A DNA stretch of 64,000 nt from UBA7672 sp044224605 (lineage in GTDB: Bacteria; Pseudomonadota; Alphaproteobacteria; Caulobacterales; Hyphomonadaceae). Both the position numbers and the translations under genes were made by a program. The DNA is taken from NCBI GenBank assembly GCA_044224605.1, contig JBGAKC010000002.1, forward strand, positions 1 to 64,000. The letters run 5' to 3'. A model generated the notes under the pieces. That model saw nothing but the letters and a program-made list of their open reading frames with translations, was not told the origin of the DNA and ran no database searches. Below are positions 37,738-45,142 of this stretch, piece after piece (the first letter of the stretch is position 1; every line of letters starts with the position of its first letter).

Positions 37738-38298
37738 ATGCCCGGAATTACATCCGTGACTGTCTATTGCGGCTCCGCCCCAGGATCCGATCCCTCCTAC
37801 CTCAAACTCGCCTCCCGCCTCGGCAAGGCCATCGCCGCCCGCGGCTGGCGCACCGTCTATGGCGGTGGAAACGTCGGCCTCATGGGAGCCGTCGCCACAA
37901 ATGCGCGCGACGCCGGCGGCAAGGTGCTCGGCGTGATGCCTCATTTCTTGCGCGAACTCGAAGGCGTGCTCGACGGCATAGAAAACCGCTACACCGACAA
38001 CATGCATCAGCGAAAACAGGCCCTGCTCGATGAAGCTGATGGCCTGATCGTCCTTCCCGGCGGCATCGGCACGCTGGAAGAGGCCGTAGAGACGTTGAGC
38101 TGGGCCAAGCTCTCGCTCCACCGCAAGCCGATGGCGTTCCTTAGCGAGAACAACTACTGGCAGCCCTACTTCAAGCTGATAGACCACATGATAGAAGGCG
38201 GCTTCCTGCCAGGGTCCTTCCTGCAGCTGATGGCTGACACCAACAGCCCCGAAGCAGCCCTCGACGCCCTGCACCAGCGCGCCATCATACTGGATTAG
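37738..38298 (+). CDS. LOG family protein (cytokinin-riboside phosphoribohydrolase-like)
   Basis: This 186-residue protein is a Rossmann-like hydrolase of the LOG/TIGR00730 family that cleaves ribose-5'-phosphate from nucleoside monophosphates. It has YGGGNVGLMG and the signature PGGIGTLEE. The open frame extends upstream to 37561, but the ATG at 37738 follows the GAAGAAG-rich leader and begins the conserved sequence. The physiological substrate in bacteria is often AMP or a modified nucleotide. Confidence 0.9.
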   Translation: MPGITSVTVYCGSAPGSDPSYLKLASRLGKAIAARGWRTVYGGGNVGLMGAVATNARDAGGKVLGVMPHFLRELEGVLDGIENRYTDNMHQRKQALLDEADGLIVLPGGIGTLEEAVETLSWAKLSLHRKPMAFLSENNYWQPYFKLIDHMIEGGFLPGSFLQLMADTNSPEAALDALHQRAIILD

Positions 38299-38468
38299 GC
38301 CCAACCTCGCCCGACCGTGATCGCCCTGCGGCAATAGGGAAACCCGCCCGTATTGCCGCAGCGCCCGGGCCCTCTTAGGTTGCCCCCGCCGGGTGGAGTT
38401 CGGGGGAACGCACCACCGCCCGAAACAAGGATAACTGGCCGAAAACGGCCGGCGGAGGAGGAATCCGA

Positions 38469-40655
38469 ATGCGCGCCTACCTGATGTCGCTGGCTGTCTG
38501 CGTGCCTGCCCTGCTTCTGGGCTGCACCAACAACAACCCGACCGTTTCCGCCGAACAGGCCGCCAGCGGCAAGGCCAACGCCGTCGGCGCCGCCGCCGTC
38601 AACAAGGACCGCATCCTGAATGCCGCGAAGGAGCCCGGCTCGTGGCTCACTGTCGGCGGCGATTACGATGAGCAGCGCTTCAGCCTGCTCGACCAGCTGA
38701 ACGAGACCAACGTCTCGAAGCTCGGCCTCGCCTGGTATTCCGACATCGACACGGAGCGCGGCCAGGAATCCACGCCCGTCGTCGTTGATGGCGTGATGTA
38801 CCTCACAACCGCATGGTCGATGGTGAAGGCCTACGACATCCGCTCGGGCGCCAAGCTCTGGGAATACGATCCGAAGATCGACCGCGCCAAAGGCGCCGAC
38901 GCCTGCTGCGACGTCGTCAACCGCGGCGTTGCCGCATGGAACGGCAAGATCTATTTCGGCGCGCTCGACGGCCGCCTGATCGCGCTCGACGGCAAGACCG
39001 GCAAGGAAGTCTGGGCCGTGAAAACCGTGCCTGACGGCACGCACCACACCATCACCGGCGCACCCCGCATTGCGAACGGCAAGATCTTCATCGGAAATGG
39101 CGGCGCCGAATACGACATCCGCGGCAACATCGCTGCGTTCGACGCCGAGACCGGCAAGAAGCTGTGGAACTGGTTCGCCGTGCCGGGCGATCCGGCGAAA
39201 CCCTACGAACAACCCGAACTCGAAATGGCTGCCAAGACGTGGAAGGGCGATCAGTACTGGAAACTCGGCGGCGGCGCGACGATCTGGGACACGATCGTCT
39301 ACGATCCCGACACCAACCTCGTCTATTTCGGCACGGGCAACGGCTTGTCGTGGGCGCAGGAAGCGCGCAGCCCCGGCGGCGGCGACAACCTCTTCGTCTC
39401 CTCCATCGTCGCGCTCGACGCCGACACCGGCAAATACGCCTGGCACTACCAGGAAACGCCGGGCGACGAGTGGGACTACGACAACTGCAATCCGGTCATG
39501 GTCGCCGACCTGCCCTATCCGGGCGGCAAGAAGCACGTCGTGATGCAGGCTTCGAAAAACGGTTTCTATTACATTCTCGAAGCGAAGACCGGCAAACTGC
39601 TCTCGGCCGAGAAATACGTTCCCGAAACCAACTGGGCCACGCACGTCGACATGACGACGGGCCGCCCGGTCGAGAACCCCGATGCGCGCTACTCGAAGAG
39701 CGGCAAGCCCGTCATCATCTGGCCGGCCGCGCTCGGCATGCACAACTGGCATCCGATGGCCTACAGCCCGGAGACCGGCTACGTGTACATCCCGGTCACG
39801 GTATCCAACGCGCCCTACGCCGCGCAGGACAACTTCGTCTTCAATCCGAATGGCTGGAACACCGCCACCGACTTCTCCGGCGGCGCAGCCCTCTACACCA
39901 AGCCGGGTGCTCCGCCCCGCGGCAACGTCACCAGCTACATCCTCGCCTGGGACCCGGTGAAGGCGAAGGAAGTCTGGCGCATCCCGAACAAGGAATACGG
40001 CGCCTCGGGACTTCTCGCCACTTCTGGCAATCTCATCTTCTCCGGCAACCACAACGGCGAATTCGCCGCCTATGACAGCCGCACCGGCAAGGAACTCTGG
40101 ACCGCGCCGACGCAGGCCCGCGTCGTCGCCGCTCCGTCCACCTTCACGGTCGACGGCCAACAGCAGGTGGCGATCCTCGTCGGAGCCCGCGGCCTGCCGC
40201 CGGGCCAGAAGCGCACGGTCGGCGTCAGCGCCAACAACTCGCGCATTCTGGTGTTCAAACCGGGCGGCGCCGCCAGCCTGCCGGCCGAAATGGCAACAGC
40301 AGCCGCTCCTGCCGCCGGCAAGAAAGTGACGATCAACCCGCCGCTGCTCACCGCGAACAACGAAACGGTCGCGGCCGGTGAACAGGCCTACGCGCAGAAC
40401 TGTGCCGTCTGCCATGGCCAGCAGGTCGTGCCAGGCGCCGGCGCCACTGCGCCTGACCTTCGCTATAGTGCGCTCCTGCCGTTCAAGGCCCAGTTCAACG
40501 GGCCGGTCCGGGCTGGCGAACGCGCTACGCGGGGCATGCCCGGCTTCGGCAACCTCCTCGACGAGGAAACCACCGACGCTATCCTCGCCTACATCATCAA
40601 GCGCGCGAACGACGAGAAGGCCGCTCAGGAAGCCGCTGCAGCCAAGGCGAACTAG
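38469..40655 (+). CDS. PQQ-dependent quinohemoprotein alcohol dehydrogenase, lipidated
   Basis: This 728-residue periplasmic enzyme oxidises alcohols with PQQ and passes electrons to its own haem. The signal peptide ends in a lipobox at Cys19 (LLLGC), unusual among soluble type II enzymes. The eight-bladed propeller has the vicinal disulfide Cys146-Cys147, the GQESTP segment with a PQQ-binding glutamate, and PGDEWDYDN with the catalytic aspartate. The C-terminal cytochrome c domain has CAVCH at 645-649. No PQQ biosynthesis genes appear in the window, so the cofactor is made elsewhere or taken up. A hairpin and a strong terminator follow. Confidence 0.93.
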   Translation: MRAYLMSLAVCVPALLLGCTNNNPTVSAEQAASGKANAVGAAAVNKDRILNAAKEPGSWLTVGGDYDEQRFSLLDQLNETNVSKLGLAWYSDIDTERGQESTPVVVDGVMYLTTAWSMVKAYDIRSGAKLWEYDPKIDRAKGADACCDVVNRGVAAWNGKIYFGALDGRLIALDGKTGKEVWAVKTVPDGTHHTITGAPRIANGKIFIGNGGAEYDIRGNIAAFDAETGKKLWNWFAVPGDPAKPYEQPELEMAAKTWKGDQYWKLGGGATIWDTIVYDPDTNLVYFGTGNGLSWAQEARSPGGGDNLFVSSIVALDADTGKYAWHYQETPGDEWDYDNCNPVMVADLPYPGGKKHVVMQASKNGFYYILEAKTGKLLSAEKYVPETNWATHVDMTTGRPVENPDARYSKSGKPVIIWPAALGMHNWHPMAYSPETGYVYIPVTVSNAPYAAQDNFVFNPNGWNTATDFSGGAALYTKPGAPPRGNVTSYILAWDPVKAKEVWRIPNKEYGASGLLATSGNLIFSGNHNGEFAAYDSRTGKELWTAPTQARVVAAPSTFTVDGQQQVAILVGARGLPPGQKRTVGVSANNSRILVFKPGGAASLPAEMATAAAPAAGKKVTINPPLLTANNETVAAGEQAYAQNCAVCHGQQVVPGAGATAPDLRYSALLPFKAQFNGPVRAGERATRGMPGFGNLLDEETTDAILAYIIKRANDEKAAQEAAAAKAN

Positions 40656-40681
40656 ACATAAACCACCGACCGAACACGAAG

Positions 40682-40715
40682 CCCCCGGCCCTGCGGCCGG
40701 GGGGTATAGTGATGT
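40682..40715 (+). repeat. Palindromic REP-like element, left copy
   Basis: CCCCCGGCC-CTGC-GGCCGGGGG hairpin followed by TATAGTGATGT. The right copy at 48867-48904, read on the opposite strand, shares the stem and the flanking GGGTATAGT-ATGT sequence. This copy lies just after the dehydrogenase gene and may also help end its transcription. Confidence 0.55.
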
Positions 40716-40763
40716 CCGGAATTAATTGGCAGACTTCGGGCTGATCCAAGACCACCAAACAAG

Positions 40764-40798
40764 AACGGCAGGAAAGCGATGGCTTCCTGCCGTTTTTC
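40764..40798 (+). terminator. Strong Rho-independent terminator
   Basis: An 11-bp perfect stem AACGGCAGGAA/TTCCTGCCGTT with a 9-base loop runs directly into TTTTT. It is 109 bases after the dehydrogenase stop and is the best intrinsic terminator in the window. Confidence 0.9.
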
Positions 40799-40861
40799 GT
40801 TGTGGTCGGCTTAGGCTGGATTTCGCCGGTAGCGGACAATTCTACCCAATCGGATTCCCTC

Positions 40862-41110
40862 CTAGGGAACCTCGATCTCCTGTTGGGTCCCAGCAGGAAG
40901 TTCGGTCAAGCTAAAGCTCCAGCCGGATCCTGTTCGCTTGATTTGGATGTCGAACGTGGGACCTTTTCCGCTGCCGTTCATGTACCAAAGACGGATGTTG
41001 TCGCCGTCAACGGCCAAGAATCTCATGAAGTGCATGTCGACGTAGGAGCCAATGCGGTCCGCAATGGCCTCGGCAATGTCTAAGGCTCCAATACGCGTCG
41101 TAGGGTTCAT
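40862..41110 (-). CDS. Small hypothetical protein
   Basis: The 82-residue product (MNPTTRIGALDIAEAIADRIG onward) has an amphipathic N-terminal helix and then beta-rich sequence (FLAVDGDNIRLWYMNGSGKGP). A GTGAGG site precedes its ATG. No family is recognised. Support is the ribosome-binding site, the natural composition and its place at the edge of the accessory segment. Confidence 0.5.
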   Translation of the reverse strand: MNPTTRIGALDIAEAIADRIGSYVDMHFMRFLAVDGDNIRLWYMNGSGKGPTFDIQIKRTGSGWSFSLTELPAGTQQEIEVP

Positions 41111-41243
41111 CGCCTCACCCTGACGCTACTGCGAAATGTCCGCAACGGGCGATCGACGACGTTCGGGGATTTCCCTGCCGGAGTCTCGATCTCGCCGAAA
41201 GCGGACGTAGAGTTTGGCAGGCGTCTGGTCTTTTCAATGCGCG

Positions 41244-42152
41244 CTAGGTTGCCGATTTTAGCCAGGACGCGAACGCCCGGATTTGCTTTTCGCGAGGATG
41301 ATCCGGACGCCGGACCACGTAGAAGCGATAGCCGGGCAAGCTGAGATCGAACGCCTTTACGAGCGTCCCTACTGCGAGCTCGTTCGCCACCAGCACGTCG
41401 CTGAAAAGCCCAACCCCCTGCCCGCCGATGACCGCTTCGATGGCGTGCGATTCCTCGCGAAAGCTCAGATGCTGCAGGTCCTTGTAGTCCGGCACATCAG
41501 ACCATTTGCGCCGCGCCGCGTTTAGCCAGCGTCGCCATGTCGGTGGGTCGCGATCGCCCGGCGCCCAGTACGCGTGAATGAGCAGACCCTTCGCGAGATC
41601 GGCCGGCCGCTTTAGTCGCGCCGGCGCGAGCAGCTTTGGATTGTATACGGGCCAGAACGTATCGGTGAGGAGCACCTCGGCGACGCCTTGCGGATCGCCG
41701 GTGCGGCTGGTGGCATAACGAATGGCGACATCGCTGTCGCCGGCGTCAAGGTCCAGCACGCTGTCTGTTCCAATCACCTCGAGAGGTGCGCTGGAGCGCA
41801 GCTTCCGCCAAGCCGGCAGCCGAGGCACAAGCCAGCGGCTGGCGAAGGCGTTCGTGGCCGTCACGCGCAAAGGGAGTTCCTCACTCAGGCGTCTGACCGC
41901 GACGATTGCGCCTTCAAACGATTCAAGCCCGCTGCGAATGGCTGGAAACAGGCTGGCGCCGGCGTCGGTCAACGTCATGGGCCGCGGCCGGCGGCGAAAC
42001 AGCGCCTGCCCGCAATAGCGTTCCAGAAGTTTGATCTGATGGCTGATCGCGGTTGGCGTCACGCCCAGCTCCGCGGCCGCCTTCTTGAAGCTCATGTGGC
42101 GCGCCGCCGCGTCGAAGGCGCGCAATTCTACGAGAGGGGGTAGCGACTTCAT
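41244..42152 (-). CDS. LysR-family transcriptional regulator (GcvA-like)
   Basis: The 302-residue regulator has an N-terminal winged helix-turn-helix (FKKAAAELGVTPTAISHQIKLLE, about 22-44) and a periplasmic-binding-like effector domain. It resembles the GcvA/AmpR branch. It is transcribed away from the FAD oxidase gene with a gap of about 108 bases, which is the classical arrangement for a LysR protein that controls its divergent neighbour. Confidence 0.92.
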   Translation of the reverse strand: MKSLPPLVELRAFDAAARHMSFKKAAAELGVTPTAISHQIKLLERYCGQALFRRRPRPMTLTDAGASLFPAIRSGLESFEGAIVAVRRLSEELPLRVTATNAFASRWLVPRLPAWRKLRSSAPLEVIGTDSVLDLDAGDSDVAIRYATSRTGDPQGVAEVLLTDTFWPVYNPKLLAPARLKRPADLAKGLLIHAYWAPGDRDPPTWRRWLNAARRKWSDVPDYKDLQHLSFREESHAIEAVIGGQGVGLFSDVLVANELAVGTLVKAFDLSLPGYRFYVVRRPDHPREKQIRAFASWLKSAT

Positions 42153-42260
42153 GGAGGCAGTGTAGCTGAATTCAATTCATCCGCAGCTGAAAACTTCGCG
42201 TTTGCGCTGAAGGGGGCTTCGCCGGAGATATTGCGGGCAGATAATTGGGGAGCAGGCGTC

Positions 42261-43637
42261 ATGGGATCGACCTCGTTCGTTGCCGAAGCCGCGGCCAGCC
42301 TTGCAGTCGGCTTCAAGGGACAGGTCCTCCGGTCTGGGGACGCTGGCTACGAGGAAGCGCGCAAGGTTCACAACGGCCTGGTCGACAAACGGCCGGCCCT
42401 GATTGCGCGATGCAATGCGGTTACCGATGTCGTCGCCGCGCTCGGCGCGGCCCGCAAGCTGGGCCTTGAAGTCGCGGTTCGCGGCGGCGGTCACAACGTC
42501 GCCGGTCGCGCGACCATCGATGGCGGCGTGATGATCGACCTGTCGCCGTTGAATGGCGTCGTCGTCGATCCGAAGGTGAAAACCGCACGCGCGCAAGGCG
42601 GCGCGACATGGGCCAATCTAAACGCCGCAACGCAACCGCACAGTCTCGCCGTCACGGGCGGCGTGGTCTCCGCAACCGGCATCGGCGGACTTACACTCGG
42701 CGGCGGCCTCGGCTGGCTGATGGGGAAATACGGTCTCGCCCTCGATAACCTCCGCTCCGTCGAACTCGTAACCGCGGATGGCAAAGTCCTGCAGGTCTCC
42801 AGGCAGTCGGAGCCCGATCTTTTTTGGGCCCTTCGCGGCGGCGGCGGCAATTTCGGCATCGCGACCAGCTTTGAATTTGATCTGCACGCGGTGGGTCCCA
42901 ATGTTATCGCCGGTCCCATTGTTCACCCGATCACGAGCGCACGCGGGATGCTGAAATTCTTCCGCGACGCAACGCAGTCACTGGCTGACGAACAGATCCT
43001 CTTCGCAGGCCTCACACATGCGCCCGACGGCTCAGGCACACCCGTCGCCGCGCTGGTTACCTGTCACTGTGGCCCGCCCGTTGCGGCGGAGCGAGCGGTG
43101 CAGCCGCTAAAGCAATTTGGAACTCCGCTGCTGGATGGGATCGGGTCGGTTGCCTATGATCAGCTCAATGCCAGTCTCGATGGTTCTTTTCCGAAAGGCG
43201 CCTTTAACTACTGGAAGTCGAGTTTCCTGAACGATCTCAGCGATGCTGCTATCGAGACGATAGTCGATTGCTTCGCGCGCTGTCCAACTGCCATGAGCCA
43301 GTTTCTCATCGAGCATTTGCATGGCGCGGTTGCGCGGGTCGACGTTAGCGAAACGGCGTTCCCGCATCGCAAGGAAGGGTACAACTTCCTGATCCTGGCC
43401 CAGTGGACCAATCCCGCGGAAACGAATGCCTGCATCGAATGGGCACGCGAAACGACCAGGCTGATGCGGCCGTTCTTCGCCGCGGGGCGCTATGTCAATT
43501 ATCTTGACGATGACGAAACCGGCGATCCGGTTGCGGCCGCCTACGGCCCCAACTACCGCCGACTTCAGCAGATCAAGGCAAAATACGACCCGGCGAATGT
43601 CTTCCGGATGAATCAGAACATCCGGCCGCTGGCGTGA
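42261..43637 (+). CDS. FAD-binding oxidoreductase, berberine-bridge-like
   Basis: The 458-residue protein has the FAD-binding fold of the PCMH/BBE family. RGGGHNVAG contains His78, the likely covalent FAD attachment site, and GGLTLGGGLGWLMGKYGLALDN follows. The cysteine found at the second attachment site in bicovalent BBE enzymes is absent. The C-terminal BBE motif is NYLDDDETGDPVAAAYGPNYRRL. It probably oxidises a sugar or aromatic alcohol using oxygen. The start at 42261 has a GGGGAGCAGG site. Its divergent LysR neighbour probably controls it. Confidence 0.88.
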   Translation: MGSTSFVAEAAASLAVGFKGQVLRSGDAGYEEARKVHNGLVDKRPALIARCNAVTDVVAALGAARKLGLEVAVRGGGHNVAGRATIDGGVMIDLSPLNGVVVDPKVKTARAQGGATWANLNAATQPHSLAVTGGVVSATGIGGLTLGGGLGWLMGKYGLALDNLRSVELVTADGKVLQVSRQSEPDLFWALRGGGGNFGIATSFEFDLHAVGPNVIAGPIVHPITSARGMLKFFRDATQSLADEQILFAGLTHAPDGSGTPVAALVTCHCGPPVAAERAVQPLKQFGTPLLDGIGSVAYDQLNASLDGSFPKGAFNYWKSSFLNDLSDAAIETIVDCFARCPTAMSQFLIEHLHGAVARVDVSETAFPHRKEGYNFLILAQWTNPAETNACIEWARETTRLMRPFFAAGRYVNYLDDDETGDPVAAAYGPNYRRLQQIKAKYDPANVFRMNQNIRPLA

Positions 43638-43686
43638 TGCGCGCGGGGGGCTTCCTACGGTCGTGCTTTGTCATTGGAGAAGCCTC

Positions 43687-44628
43687 GTGAAGATCGCCGG
43701 CATAACGCTTGTGGCAATGCTGCTGGCGGGCGGCGGCCCCGCTGTGGCGCAGATCGCGCCGGTCATTCCACGCACAGCGGAAGGGCGTCCAGATTTCCAC
43801 GGCGATTGGGTGACGCGGTTTCCACCGGAGATCTTCCAGCGGATCGAGGGCGCTACGGGGCTGGTGGTCGGCGATGAAGAAGCCCACGCGCTGATGCTCA
43901 GTATGTGGAAGCACGATCAGGAAAGAAATGTTTCTGACCCGGGCGACGAACTCGCCACAGTCTATTTGCTGCCCAAGGTGAAGGGTGAATGGCGTACATC
44001 CATGCTGACGAGTCCAACAGACGGAAAGGCGCCGCTGACGGCTCATGCCGAGGCGCTCAGGAAACGATCGGACGAAATGTTCGAGGCTCCAGCCGACGGA
44101 CCAGAACTGCGCGACTGGTCCGAGCGCTGCCTGTCGGGGACCGGAACGGCCCCGTTCGGCATGTATCCTACAGGAAATATTCGACAGATCGTCCAGACCC
44201 GCGACCACGTGGTGATCTATTCGGACGACAGCGGCGACACACGAATAGTCGCCATTGGCGCAGAGCATCGGCCTGCAGCGATCCTGACATTCACCGGCGA
44301 TTCCGTGGCGCGATGGGAGGGAGATGTGCTGCTGGTCGAAACGCTAAGGCTGCGGGACGAGTGGCCCGAGCGTACGTTGCTGCCAGGGCTCGTAGTGGGA
44401 GCAGAGTCGAAGGTGATCGAGCGCTTTAGTCTCCTCGGACCGGACGAATTGTTCTATCAATTCACGGTAGAAGACCCTGAGCTCTACAAAGAGCAATGGA
44501 GCGCCGAATACGTCATGGCGCGTCAGACAGCGCGGTTCCTCGAACACGCCTGTCATGAGGGCAACTACAGCCTCGGCAACATCCTGCGCATAGCTCGCGC
44601 CGCCGAACGGCAGCCGGTGAAGCCCTGA
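43687..44628 (+). CDS. Secreted hypothetical protein
   Basis: The 313-residue product starts at GTG after GGAGAA and has a signal peptide ending AVAQ. The mature part begins with RTAEGRPDFHGDW and has repeated DFHGDW/GEWRTS-like segments. This pattern is typical of a widespread but uncharacterised family of exported proteins in alphaproteobacteria and acidobacteria. Two cysteines (ERCLSG and EHACHEG) could pair. No catalytic motif is visible. Confidence 0.75.
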   Translation: MKIAGITLVAMLLAGGGPAVAQIAPVIPRTAEGRPDFHGDWVTRFPPEIFQRIEGATGLVVGDEEAHALMLSMWKHDQERNVSDPGDELATVYLLPKVKGEWRTSMLTSPTDGKAPLTAHAEALRKRSDEMFEAPADGPELRDWSERCLSGTGTAPFGMYPTGNIRQIVQTRDHVVIYSDDSGDTRIVAIGAEHRPAAILTFTGDSVARWEGDVLLVETLRLRDEWPERTLLPGLVVGAESKVIERFSLLGPDELFYQFTVEDPELYKEQWSAEYVMARQTARFLEHACHEGNYSLGNILRIARAAERQPVKP

Positions 44629-45142
44629 CGTCGCTCGTCGCGTGCTATGTTCTTTGCATTCCTGGAATTGCCCCAGCAGGTCTCGAGTTCGCTGTACGGC
44701 AGAATACGGCAACCGGGTTGAGTCGATCCAATTGCGTCATTTGGCGTTGACGCCGCATTGCTGCCGGTCGTCGCCGAACTAAGTCGCTCCCTAATTGTAA
44801 GGATCCAGGTCGGGATACTGATCGAGAATTGGCCGCACGCACTTTTCGTAGATGTGGGCTGCTGCCGGTCTCGTAGACTCGCTCCTAAGCTAACGCCGCC
44901 TGTGTTTTTGGCCTGTGCCTATGTTGGGCATTTCGCGTCATCGCGGCTTTGATCTGCCGCTCATGAACACTGTTGTGGCGAGGCAACCGTTTCCGGCGAG
45001 ATTCGGGCGTCGTTTTGGCAAGTCGTGAACGGGTGGAATGACCCCCATCCGGTTCCATTGAAACCCGGGTCCGTGTCAGACAAGCCGCACACGCAGTTGG
45101 CCAAAACCTTGCGGCGCCTTGTCAAACGCGCGACAAAGCAGG
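44629..45142. other. Gap of about 514 bases without a recognisable gene
   Basis: Several short open frames cross this stretch in all directions. None has a ribosome-binding site together with natural protein composition. It must hold the promoter of the cyclase-TIR gene. No tRNA, repeat or attachment site is visible. Confidence 0.6.

Noticed and set aside
38295..40415. Minus-strand frame of 706 residues opposite the PQQ dehydrogenase
   Set aside because: It is a shadow of GC-rich third positions. The sense gene has all catalytic motifs.
44645..44952. Short frames in the gap before the cyclase-TIR gene
   Set aside because: They lack ribosome-binding sites and have unnatural composition.
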